Shown here: positions 31,915-42,100 of the stretch, piece by piece | How the letters are laid out: every line of letters begins with the position of its first letter | Numbering within the stretch: position 1 is the stretch's first letter | Source: Cylindrotheca closterium | Taxonomy: Eukaryota > Bacillariophyta > Bacillariophyceae > Bacillariales > Bacillariaceae | NCBI GenBank assembly: GCA_933822405.4 | Contig: CAKOGP040001112.1 | Location: forward strand, 124,001 to 188,000 | DNA: 64,000 bases | Direction: 5' to 3' | Translations under genes and position numbers: made by a program | Notes under the pieces: model-generated | The model's database searches: none | What the model saw: the letters and a program-made list of their open reading frames with translations, nothing else | What the model was told of the DNA's origin: nothing

Positions 31915-33636
31915 AATGATGATGCTGTCTCTTTTTGGTCCTTGGATTATCGGGGCCAAGATTCCCTGGACAATCGCCATGTGGAATCCTATTGGGAAGT
32001 GACCAATACCATGATTTCCAAAGTCAAGGACGTGGTATTACGAGACGAATTGCAGAATGGAGGCGTTTTGGAAATTTGGGACGTTTTGGACATTGACATT
32101 ACCATCAACTACGAGGATGCAATTGCGCACAATTTACAGCCGGGGGATCCACGATGGATCAACAATGAACTTGCCAAACCAAGCCGGACGGCTTATTTGG
32201 ACGGACATGCGGTGGTCCGAACGGATGCGGAACAAGCCTTTTTCCAAGAGTCCTTTGTTCATCCAGCACTCATGGCACTAGAGAATCCAAGAATGATTGC
32301 CATTCGTAAGTGGTGATGATGGTGGTTTGATGTCTAATGTATGGCTGGCTGGCTGGCTGGCTGTGTGTTTCTAACCATTGCTGTTCCTCCGATGATCGTT
32401 GTTGCAGTCGGCGGACCGGGCAGCATCCTTTACGAAATTCTCAAGTGCCACACGATTGAATCCGTCACTTGGTTGCAACCGAATGAGCAACTCATTCAAA
32501 CAATACAGGAATTCATTCCACAGACATTTGATTGCAGTGATTTACAAGGGCGGCCTGATAGCTGCTTGGAAGAAGGTTCGACGGCTCCTTTGAAATGGGT
32601 CAAGCAAGATGCTAAGGACTACTTTGGAGGCAACAATATTGCGAACGACAATAGTGTCTTTGATGTCATTTTCAGTCAACTAGTGAAACCACACAATGCA
32701 GACGACTTGACTAGTTATGTGGAATCAGTCATGAAAGAAGGACTATCACCAGATGGAGCACTCATGCTCAGTTTAGGTCAGGCACCAACGGTACTTCACC
32801 CTCGAGGTGATATTGGTCACTTTGCGAGCTACGAGAATTTGTTTCGAACGCTGGAAGGACTTGATGAGGTTGACTCGATGACTGTCTTTGAAGAAGACTT
32901 TACCCTGTCTGGGTTTACGAATGAAATCGTTCCCGAAACATTCCTATTGGTGTGCAAGAGTGCGAAATGTTTGGAACGGTTCCATTCCAAACCGGAAATG
33001 ATTGATTTGCAACTGACAGGAAGATACCTTTCACGGTTGAGCAACAAGCCCATTTTGGAGTATTACGATGGTGCGGTACATTCGAGGATGCAGGTTCCAC
33101 CAAAAGCCTATGAAACGATTTACTGTCGACGAGAACCAATGCCAATCGAATGTGCCTACCGATCCTTGGACTTTTCCCATTCAATGTACGAATTTGACGC
33201 TAGCGATCTGACAAGGAGTGCCTTTGAGGTGTTGAAAGAAGAGGAGGAGGATGTCCGAGTGGTTGCCACAGTCGACATTCCAGAAGGATCGTACATCATG
33301 GCCAAGGATCTGTCTCAGTCCCTTCTAGTATCAGAAGCTTCATTGGGAAGAGTATTGTCAGATGACGATGGAGCAGACAGCTTGGCATCAGCGGGCCGCG
33401 TGTCATTGCATGGAGGTAGTGCAAGAAGTAGAGTGTTGGAAATGGGTGTACCGGGGCTGATTCTAACCACGGAGACTGCCGAAGCATCGAATGTTGGATG
33501 CTGGTTTTGTCCCCAACAGAGTCAACGACCAAAGTATTCACCCGTTTATGATCGTCACTTTGGGTCATTCGATTCATTTTTGGTGGCCACCAAGGCGATA
33601 GCAAAGGGTGAAGAATTGGTTCGACTCCTCGTCTGA
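31915..33636 (+). CDS. Spermidine-synthase-like protein with lost active site, 5' end in gap
   Basis: The visible part has exons 31915-32305 and 32408-33636 (donor GTAAGT, acceptor TGCAG, phase 1; junction IAILGGPGSILYEIL). It is a paralogue of the minus-strand gene at 35317: shared blocks include the loop GGPGSILYEILKC, the tail segment YYDGAVHSRMQVPPK and CRREPMPIEC (against CRREPLPKGC). The donor-binding acidic motif (family VxIDxD) is LQPNE here, and the catalytic D-x-x-D-P is SQLVKP, so aminopropyl transfer looks impossible. The last 130 residues add a tail absent from the paralogue. It ends FLVATKAIAKGEELVRLLV, resembling the C-terminal strand of SET domains. Whether a decarboxylase-like N-terminal domain exists is hidden by the gap. 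Confidence 0.7.
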
Positions 33637-34021
33637 GGAGTACTGTATTCCTGCGAGAAAGAATGACTGGAATTGGATACTTTCAAAAGCAGGTAACACT
33701 CACTGCCTGCGTTTTGGAATAACTGTATTGTATTATAAATACAATGTAAATTGTAATATATGACCACACCTTCTGTTAGGTAGATACAAGACGCCTAAAA
33801 ACAAGAAACTACTCCAAGTCGAAAGCATTCATTCTGACACTCACCATCGGCCAATAAGAACCAGAACAAGAACCACGTCGGATCGGAATTCGATACGAAG
33901 CCAGCCGGCCGGCAACAAATGTATGATGGGAACTCTCTGACACCTCCCAAAAAATGAGTCACTAAAAAAATTTGGAACTGACGTCTCACTTTATAATCTC
34001 ATTGAAAGATACTTTGACTCC
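33637..34021. other. Intergenic spacer
   Basis: 3' flank of the previous gene and promoter of the LON-domain gene. AT-rich near 33719-33760 (overlapping TGTATT/ACAATG inverted elements); no gene was seen. Confidence 0.45.
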
Positions 34022-35076
34022 ATGATGCACTACAACCAATACCTCTTCTGCATATTATGCTTCTATCTTGCTTCGTCTTCGTTGGCATTCTCGACAAGCC
34101 CACTCGCTGGAAAAATCCATGGACAACGTGTCGAAACAGCTCTGTTTTACGATGAATCATTGGACAAGGCACGATCAGCCGAGCCTCTTACTCTCACAGC
34201 AGAGGACTTGGCAACACTTCATAATCTAAGAACTCGGGTGGTAACCATTCCAATTGTGTTGATGGACGCAATCTTACCGCAACAGGAACTCTCTTTTATC
34301 AGGTATGTTAAATATTTCCCAGTCTATTTCACATCTGATGCCGGATTTCTAACAACTCCCTTTTGGAATACTTTAGTGATGATCGTAAGGCAGCTCTCAT
34401 GCTCAAGCATGCTCTAGAGAGTGAAACACCAGAAATTGGAGTCATCGGTACGTCATGCCCAGTGTCAACATTGCCTGATATGTTCTGTGATTATTTCGAC
34501 TCTTACATCTTATTTTCCTTGATGACAGGTTTCAACCCACACGACGGATCGCCACTTAACAAAGGAGTCACTGCACCAATTGCACCAGATCAAATTACTT
34601 ACGGAATTGAAAGCGATTCCGACATGTCCATGGGAATCAAACTAAAAGGGCATCGATGCTTTGACGTTTTGGGTGAACCATTTATGGACGACACGAATTC
34701 CTTCTACCTTGCCAATGTTGAAATCACCGACCGCCGAAAAGAGACCATGACCGAAGAGATGGAAGAAAAGGCAGAAAAGTACTTTTCCATGATCGAAGAT
34801 CAGGTTGGAGATTTTGTGTATTGGATGAAAAAGGAAGAAATAATGAGTAACGACGAACTGACAGAGCATTTGGAAACTCTTGGTCCCCTTCCAGATGACT
34901 TGAAAGAGCGTGCCTTGTGGGTTGGGTCGCTGGTCAATCCAGTTCCAGCGTTGTCAGACGTATGCCCTGACATTCGTCCAGCTTTGCTTTCTTGTCGAAA
35001 CTCACATGATAGGCTCGCTGTTGCATCAATTGCATTGCACGCTGGCATCGATCGGCTGTCGAACGCTCGGCATTGA
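34022..35076 (+). CDS. Stand-alone LON substrate-binding-domain protein, plastid-targeted
   Basis: Three exons (34022-34302, 34377-34447, 34529-35076) give 299 residues. Donors are GTATGT, GTACGT; acceptors TTTAG, GACAG; phases 2 and 1. The first 20 residues are a signal peptide ending SSLA/FSTSP, a good match to the diatom plastid-import motif with Phe after cleavage. The body has the LON N-terminal fold: VVTIPIVLMDAILPQQELSF, then ALMLKHALESETPEIGVIGF. No AAA or protease domain follows. The acidic helical C-terminus (MTEEMEEKAEKYFSMIEDQV; DELTEHLETLGPLPDDLKERA) is typical of LON-only plant and algal proteins. It probably recognises substrate proteins in the plastid; a link to the Clp/Lon machinery is inference. 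It sits between the two aminopropyltransferase-like paralogues. Confidence 0.8.
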
Positions 35077-35316
35077 AGATGAGAGCGACTGTTCATATAT
35101 ATTACATAAATCCATTTTTGACGGCATGACACTCTGGTAATTGGATCTGAAAAGTCAACGCCATGTACACCATTGTATATACTAATAACGAATTCACAAC
35201 TTAAAACTACTGAACATTGTAATGGGGAAAAGTAACGTTAAGACAAAAATAACCAAAACAATTGCCACGCTAATAAAGCCCCAAAGAGATTAATTTCTTG
35301 GTTCACTTGTTGCATT

Positions 35317-37486
35317 TCAATCAAAATGGACACGGCGGTCTCCGTCCGGATTGTAAGCAAAATCATCTCCAGCAGGTCGAAGGTGATCCTCACTGTAGGA
35401 CGCGAACAAATCCTTGTACCATCCAGCAAGGATGCCCTTGTCGACAAATGATTCCAAAGATTTGTAATAAGCTGGAAGAATGCTCACCTTGTCGGTAGCT
35501 CTGGAATCTTCGATAGGCTCACAACCCTTTGGAAGCGGTTCACGACGGCAGTGGACCACAGCCGAAGACTTTGGTGGGTATTTGTACTTCTTCATGGACG
35601 ACGAGTCAAAGTAGTTCAGAGGTGTGTTACCATCAATGGTTGGAGTCAAGCGAGTGCGAATCTTGTAATCAATCTCTGCATCGTTTGCAAACCAGTTGAA
35701 TTCATCCTCGCGTTGCTTGAAAGAAGCAGTAAAAAGCCATGGAGAACCGAATCCACATCCACCCTGCAAAAGTCGAACATGCATGTTAGTTAATGATAGA
35801 ACTTTTAGTTCGATCGCAAAGTGTCTGAATTACTTACCTCAGCATACTCTCGTGTCGCTGTGAATCCAGCTTTGGCCAGTCCTTCAATGTACTTCAGTCG
35901 GAATCGATCGACAGAGTGGTCCTCTGGAGGATCAGTGAGACCTCTTGCGGCACCAAGTTGGGCAATCAGCATTCCGTTGTCGTTCAAACCACGGTACAAT
36001 GATTCATAGAAATAAGGATCAGTATACAAGTTGGCCACAAACTCTGTCAAACCTTGTGGGTCGCTGTAAATCACAAGCAGAAGAAAGTTGAGATGAATGA
36101 AATGCAAAAGACAACAGCTCAAATTCAATAAGATACTTGCAGCGCATCCATGATGATAACATCAAACTTCTCTTCGGTGCCCTCAAGCTCTGCACCCTCC
36201 AAGAATCGGTCCTTGAACCACTTGAAGGCATCTTCCAAGTAAACGGATGCCTTTTCATCTTCAAAGCAAGATTCAGCTCGTCCTACCAGGTTGGTACAGT
36301 TATTCCAACCAGGCAAGTATTCCTTCGAGATTTCGACAATCATCTTGTCAATATCAATCATGACTACTTGATCAATGGTGTTGTGCTTCAAGATTTCTCG
36401 AAGAGTGGCACCTTCTCCTCCACCAATAATACCAACTCGTTTCGGGTTGGGATGGGCAAATAGTCCTGGATGGACCAATGCTTCGTGGTACGCAGCATCT
36501 CCCAAGCGACGAGATTGTAGCAATCCACCCATAAAGACGATTCGGTCTGGCTCAAAGAGCTCTGGGTTCTGAGCTTGATAGGAATCGTCTCCAGAAATTG
36601 ATCTTTCGTAGTCGTCCAATGTACGATCATCCGTCAACACATCAAAGACATTAATGGTTTGGAAGACGGACTTGACAGAAGCGACATGCTTCTTGTAGCG
36701 AGCAGCAGCTCCCAATGGATAGATATCCATATCAGAAGACGCCAAGATATCTCCTTCACTGGCTTCTCCAGATTCAAAGCCTCTTGGTTTCAAGAGCCAG
36801 TTCACCTTTGGCTTTTTTGGGGATTTTGGATCCGCAAAAGAAAAGGCTTCCTCAAAGTTGGGCAACGCGGACATGGACAGCAAAGGATCGTCATCACCAT
36901 TCTTGATCAAGAAAATATCCAATGACATGAGTCCATGTTCCGGCCAGGTAGTGTAAGAAGCCCGACCGTTGGCAAGAGCCCACTGACAAGCAACACCCGA
37001 AGGACGGTGGCAATGATACGAGGTGACAGTGAGACCACTCTTGTTCAAAGTGTCAATCATGGTGCTGGCCAACTTTTCAGCATCTCCCAGCACCTTGGAA
37101 TCTAAATATTGGAAGTCCAACATGAGGTGCTGTCCCAACGAAGAATAGTCGTCGTCCTCCTCGTCTTCCTCTTCTTTGTCGTCCTTATTCTCCGCACAGG
37201 CAGTTTCAGTGGCTTGAATCCATGTTTCCGAACCATAGACCTTCATGTCGATTGGTTTCATTCCTTCCAGCATGGATGGGACGGGCAAGTTGGTAAGGAC
37301 TGAGGTGCCATCAGTTGTTAAAGAAGACGACGACTCCGCATAGTTTGTGGACATTTGCCCCAGTCCAAAGGCGATGGCAAAGGAAACGACCAACGACACA
37401 TGAAAGACAGTGGCCGAGACCTTGATCTTGTAGGACGAAAACGGTTCGGGTTCTTTGGTAGTAGGTTTGGAAGCAGCAGGACTCAT
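35317..37486 (-). CDS. Membrane-anchored AdoMetDC-like / aminopropyltransferase fusion
   Basis: Three exons (37486-36141, 36063-35838, 35763-35317) give 672 residues. Intron 1 uses a GC donor (GCAAGT) with a normal TACAG acceptor, which restores IIMDALDPQGL. Residues 22-44 form one transmembrane segment. Residues about 117-200 align without gaps to bacterial SpeD decarboxylases (GQHLMLDFQYL ... TTWPEHGLMSLDIF), but the pyruvoyl serine is Gly174, the catalytic His is Thr179 and the catalytic Cys is Ile194. Residues about 315-530 are a spermidine-synthase domain with intact IIGGGEGATLREILKH, VVMIDIDKMIV and the D-x-x-D of DALDP. The C-terminal 150 residues (WLFTASFKQREDEF, YKYPPKSSAVVHCRREPLPK) are shared only with the paralogue at 31915. 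AdoMetDC-aminopropyltransferase fusions have been proposed to build long-chain polyamines for diatom silica. Confidence 0.85.
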
Positions 37487-37819
37487 TATGTTGTTTTATG
37501 TTGTCAATCCTACTTGTGGCTTGTGGATGCTTTCAATTGAAATGGATAAGCTCCAGGTACAACAACTATGCGAACACATCATCATTCATTCAACATTGCC
37601 ATGTGACATTTGAATGACGCGGACGATGGAAGGACGACCCGATGACAGAGTGATATTGCTCTTTCACTCTTTGTACCGGTACTTTTGGCACTCTCATGCC
37701 ACACAACAGATGGCAAGATATATAATGCACTTAAAGTGCAGTCTACTTTAAAAGATGACTGGATCAATCCTTTCCTATACAATTCCACGTCTGCTACAAA
37801 GCCATCATTCATTTATCAT
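37487..37819. promoter_or_regulatory. Upstream region of the polyamine-synthase fusion
   Basis: This spacer contains the promoter of the fusion gene and the 3' flank of the next minus-strand gene. TTGTACCGGTACTTTTGG near 37670 holds the 10-bp palindrome GTACCGGTAC; the role is unknown. Confidence 0.3.
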
Positions 37820-39613
37820 TTATCCCACAGGAGTAGCATACCAGCTGAGCCATTCATGTTCTTCCAACGAGTCATGAGCTCGCTTGGACCAAGTGGCAAG
37901 TTGTTCGATAGTCGGCTTGTTATCGTTTTTATCATTCAACTCCGAGTGCAAAGCTTCTGGAATCAATCTCCAATTGGCCAAGTCCTTGGGCGTTCCCGTG
38001 CGTGCTTGCTCCGTCAAGATTTCCACTGCGGGGACATTGCCATCACAAATGTCCACAATGATCTCGTCCACCGACTCTTCTTGCGCTTTATCAACCCATT
38101 TCGATACTTCGTTTGGCGTTGTACCAAATTCTTGAAACTTGTCGGCAATTGTTGGTAGGCGTGTTTTGATATCCTCGGGAACGTTGGCCAGTTCCCTCCA
38201 GTTGTGAATTTGGCAAGTCTTGATCATATGAGTTATAATCGAAGAAATCTTGTCCGGATTGTCAGGTGGTGCCGCTTGAATGCATTCTCGCAGTTCATCG
38301 CGATCAATTTCATCGGGTGTTACTAGTTTCCATGTAGAAGAAGCATCGTGTTGTTGCATTCGTGCCAACGCGGCGCGGGCTTGTCGTGAGCTTCGTTCCA
38401 CCTTTTCGTGCTCTTGCAAGTGTTCCATGGCATGTTCGACGGCTGCAATGGCATCTTGTGCTTTACCAGCATCCATGGCCCCTTCTCCTTTTGACTCTTG
38501 ATCTTGACGCAGATTCTCCATCGCCTTTTCGGACAATTGCTGTGCCCGTCGTCTCAAGAAAGACCAATCCAAATTGGGAAGCAATTGCTTGTAGCAATCC
38601 GTGACGTCAGGTGTATTCGGAAAGGCATGGACCAAACTCCACAAGACCCGCGGCGACAATAGGGCCAAATTTTCAACCCGGAGAGCGTCTTCATTGGAGG
38701 CATGAATCCCTTGAATAACCGCTTCCAGAATATCCCGTGGGATGCAATCAACGGTATCCATTTGAATGGATTTATCGACGGTCCCCTTGTACGTAATGGT
38801 CAATTTGCCATTATTACTTTCACCACCAATTTGATTTTCTTGTACCACTAGTTGATAGGATTGGTTTTGAATGGCAGCCAAACGTGAAAAGGCCCGGGTG
38901 GTTTCATACGACTTGCCCACAGCATTCTTCATTCCCTTTCTTAAGACCGAACCCATTTTGCCTTTGTTGTTCAAGGCTCCCAATAGAGCTTCGGACATGT
39001 CACCACTTCCAGAGGCTTGTAAAATATTTTTCTTGGCCCGACTCTTTTTGGGATTGACTACCGTGGCACCATCGGCCAGTCGCCTTCCGTCTCCTACACT
39101 GGCCCCAAAGTTGGGTCTGGAGGATGTTTTGTTGCCGGATGGCTTCGTGGTGGGTCGGGGACGCTTCTTACTGGGCGCGGATGCTTTGTTCATCATTTCG
39201 TCTTGGGCCTTGATCACAGCTGGCATGGCTTCCGTGGCGGCTTTGGCTGCAGCTCGCTTGGATCGTCGACCCGAATTGGTAATGTCGACTTCTGGCACTT
39301 CTGGAGCAGTGCTGATTTTCCCTTTCCCTTTTCCTTTTCCTTTGCCCTTGGCTTTTGCTTTTCCAGTAGGTTCACTGTTGGCAGTAGTATCAAATTCCAC
39401 CTGCAAGCGCTCTTGATTTTGAATGATATCCTTGATGGAAATGCTTCCCTTTTCCAATCCTTTGGGAGGGAAACCGTATTTCAACGTCAAGACTGGAGTT
39501 TGAAAGGTTTCAGTAGCCAGTTGAAACAATTCTTCTGTTGTCGCTGTGTCAGTTATTTTGACAATCTTACGTCCCTGACGACTTTGCAGACATAAACTCC
39601 ATTGTTCAGACAT
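37820..39613 (-). CDS. Ubiquitin-fold protein with basic KG-repeat linker, function unknown
   Basis: A single exon of 597 residues. Residues 1-75 resemble the UBX-like ubiquitin fold at the N-terminus of OTU1/YOD1 (CLQSRQGRKIVKIT, LTLKYGFPPKGLE, IIQNQERLQVEF). A run of Lys-Gly/Lys-Ala repeats (KAKAKGKGKGKGKGK) and a basic linker with NLS-like clusters (GRRSKRAAAK, SKKRPRP) follow. Residues about 205-400 form an unrecognised conserved-looking domain (GSVLRKGMKNAVGKSYETTR; DILEAVIQGIHASNEDAL; LSPRVLWSLVHAFP). The rest is helical. No OTU or other protease residues are apparent. It is probably a nuclear protein whose ubiquitin-like domain docks another factor such as p97/Cdc48; that partner is inferred from OTU1 only. 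Confidence 0.65.
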   Translation of the reverse strand: MSEQWSLCLQSRQGRKIVKITDTATTEELFQLATETFQTPVLTLKYGFPPKGLEKGSISIKDIIQNQERLQVEFDTTANSEPTGKAKAKGKGKGKGKGKISTAPEVPEVDITNSGRRSKRAAAKAATEAMPAVIKAQDEMMNKASAPSKKRPRPTTKPSGNKTSSRPNFGASVGDGRRLADGATVVNPKKSRAKKNILQASGSGDMSEALLGALNNKGKMGSVLRKGMKNAVGKSYETTRAFSRLAAIQNQSYQLVVQENQIGGESNNGKLTITYKGTVDKSIQMDTVDCIPRDILEAVIQGIHASNEDALRVENLALLSPRVLWSLVHAFPNTPDVTDCYKQLLPNLDWSFLRRRAQQLSEKAMENLRQDQESKGEGAMDAGKAQDAIAAVEHAMEHLQEHEKVERSSRQARAALARMQQHDASSTWKLVTPDEIDRDELRECIQAAPPDNPDKISSIITHMIKTCQIHNWRELANVPEDIKTRLPTIADKFQEFGTTPNEVSKWVDKAQEESVDEIIVDICDGNVPAVEILTEQARTGTPKDLANWRLIPEALHSELNDKNDNKPTIEQLATWSKRAHDSLEEHEWLSWYATPVG

Positions 39614-39986
39614 GGAATCAATGCACCTAAACTTTGTGGGTGCTAGCTAGGAATGAATGGATGTGTGTACCAGTTACTGGTACAGAACAGTCTGAGGGCG
39701 GACCTGACGATTTTTCTGGTTTGTGTATGGATCGATGAAGAAGGACGATGTTTGATCCCTCCGACCCGAAACAGGTCGACCCAGTCGACTAATCCTAGAG
39801 CACTCAAAACAAAGAAAAACACATCGGAAAGTCTCATCGTGTTGCTTCATCAACACGGTACACGATCGTCGATCAATGACAACTCCGTCTCTTGATAATG
39901 CAAAATGCGGAAGACTTCAATAAAAGCGATGGAATCATTCATGGCTCACAATTTCAACACACTGGAATTGTATTGTAATTCAAATC
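39614..39986. promoter_or_regulatory. Divergent intergenic region
   Basis: 373 bp between outward-facing starts of the ubiquitin-fold and RING genes. A GTCGACCCAGTCGAC inverted repeat lies at about 39775-39789; its significance is unknown. Confidence 0.3.
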
Positions 39987-41341
39987 ATGACTGACAATAC
40001 CTGTTCCATTTGTCTCGAGCCCTTGATCTCTGCTGAACATGGGAAATCCATTGGCACGGCAGTTCCTTGTGGACACTGCTTTCATACAGTACGTTGAATA
40101 TTTGATATACTATACTGGATTTCCTTGCAGTTGGTAAATGTGACTGACAATTGCCCCTTTCCTATCCACATTAGAAATGTTTTCATCGCTGGAAAGCCAG
40201 TCGCCGCACCAGAATTCGTGTTCCTTGTCCCAACTGCAACAAGACAACGGATGATTTCATCAAGCTCTTTATCTCTTGCGATATCGAGGATTTACAATGC
40301 CTTCCCATTGAAGAGCCGCAACCCAAACCTCGAAAGTCACCTGCCGTGGTCATTTGTCCGTCTCCTCCACGACTAGCAAGTCCAAGCCGCATTACCCAGG
40401 GGGATCCGCCCAGTACGCCACGGCCATTGGTAACGGCAAGGAGAATTTCCAGTGATGATACAATGAATCGTGCAGCTACGGCACCATCGGGACGCACTCC
40501 TCGTCGTGCGGCTGCAGAACTATTGGGACGCAATCCTGGCAGTACTCGATCCTCCTCGAGACTGTCTCCCTTTCGAGCCAGGGTCCGAGACAACAATAGC
40601 CAAGCACCAGTCATTTCGAGTCGTCGCCACTCCACTAGATCCTTGGGCCGAATGCTTCAACTTTCCAAAATGGTCAAGGACCTCAAGGTCGCCCAGCAAT
40701 CCATTGTCAAGCAAGTTCATGATCATCGCAATATTATCTTTACCTTGGGAACTTGCCGACAAGATCAGCAGACCAAGCGCATTTGCAAACTAAGGGCTAG
40801 CCAATCCAAATTGACGAATGACATGGAAGACCATTGTGCGGCAATGGAGGACATTCCACTGGACAGTTTGCGAAGACGCGACAGCCGACGTATCGAAGAA
40901 ATGCAATCCGAGTTGGAAGTCAAAAAGACGACGCATCGAGAACAATCCGAGTTGGTCAATACTCTGTATACCACTCGCCTCACCCAAGAACGAGCTCGAG
41001 TGGCGCGACTCCGCGAGGAACAACGCAAATTGAACGATACCTTGAGGGACTATGGTGCCGCCATCAAGGCGCTCCATCACAACCGCAATACGAATACTGG
41101 AGGAATTCGATTGCGGGGACGCAAGCAGCGGCACTTGACAGACCGAGTTGGTGCCCTAGGAGATGCCATTCAATCGATTAATCTCAACATGTTGGAACGT
41201 GATCATGTCAAGAAGATGAAGCATGCAGAAGATGGCTTGATTGCGTTGGTGCAGAGAGTGGGGGACCATGGAGCATCGATTCAATCCATGTGTTCGGTAC
41301 ATCACTTTCTTGGTACCTTGCTTCCAGATCATGAATGTTGA
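39987..41341 (+). CDS. RING-H2 finger protein with coiled coil
   Basis: Exons 39987-40088 and 40175-41341 (donor GTACGT, acceptor TTAG, phase 0) give 422 residues. The RING is split by the intron: CSIC, then VPCGHCFHT, then KCFHRWKASRR and VPCPNC, giving C-x2-C...C-x-H-x2-H-x2-C...C-x2-C (RING-H2). This predicts E3 ubiquitin-ligase activity. After a Pro/Ser/Arg-rich linker come long coiled-coil stretches (LQLSKMVKDLKVAQQSIVKQ; IEEMQSELEVKKTTHREQSE; RARVARLREEQRKLNDTL). The RING is close to that of the protein at 43584; both follow with a short F(I/V)xLFxS strand, as in TRAIP-type E3s. No SUMO-interacting motif was seen here, unlike the paralogue. Substrates are unknown. Confidence 0.8.
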
Positions 41342-42100
41342 AGAATGAGGCTGGTTTTCATACTACTATTTTGTATGCCTCTAGCGCAATAATGTGAACT
41401 ATTGATCATGTTTGCTTGTTTTCAGTACAACTACTACAATTTTATACGTACACGTGTACGTAAAACACCTACGCGAGATATCTTGAGCTATTTAGAGGAT
41501 CATCATGAGGCATAAACGGATATACAAACTATCTTCACTATGCAGTAGTGTGCGGGCACACCCGTAATATATTTTTTAGAGTAGACAAGAAGAATGCCCC
41601 AACAAATGTACAGTTGGCATGTATCTGATGTGTACTGACTGTCATGTGTTTAGAGTGTGGCATCGGATGGATTTTGAGGGAGTGACAATTTTGGATACTG
41701 GAATTAGACGCGTTTGGTTTTGTTGGGACTGCGGATAAGATAGCGGAGGAAAGGTACGTGAAGACCCGTACAGTTTCGTACGTGGCGGAACGAACAGTAG
41801 GTCAATCTGAAACCTTCAATCAACATAGAATATGTGCATAGTCCTGGTCCCGTGCAATCCCTACAAGTGCTGCAGTCGTCTGCCAAATACTGTACCGGAA
41901 TGTCATCAATGACGGTGAAGTAGCACTGCAATTGAAAGCTTCATCGTTCCTCTCGGGTCGAGCAGATTGAATGTGGCAACGTGGTCGTGACAGTGTATGC
42001 TGGTTTCTCCTGCTGATCTGTTCCCGTACACGTAGCCAGAACCCAATAGAAGTTGCCAATTCCAAGGTCGCGACAAGTCCGAGTTCCGACTTTGTTCGCC
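41342..42100. other. Spacer with an uncertain Cys-rich minus-strand frame
   Basis: 759 bp. A minus-strand frame ending at 41704 reads CYFTVIDDIPVQYLADDCST, then CRDCTGPGLC and RLTYCSFRHVRNC, and is preceded on the minus strand by a TTGCAG that could be an acceptor at about 41927. No donor or first exon could be fixed without overlapping the ligase gene, so it is not called as a gene. Confidence 0.25.
41445..41462. repeat. 18-bp perfect palindrome with CACGTG core
   Basis: TACGTACAC followed by its complement GTGTACGTA, centred on the E-box/G-box-type hexamer CACGTG. It is about 640 bp upstream of the ligase-like gene and 100 bp downstream of the RING gene. It could bind a bHLH or bZIP dimer; no functional evidence. 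Confidence 0.7.

Noticed and set aside
31015..32002. Long open frames across the N run on both strands
   Set aside because: They are open only because N codons cannot be stops; only the plus frame after 31915 has family similarity.
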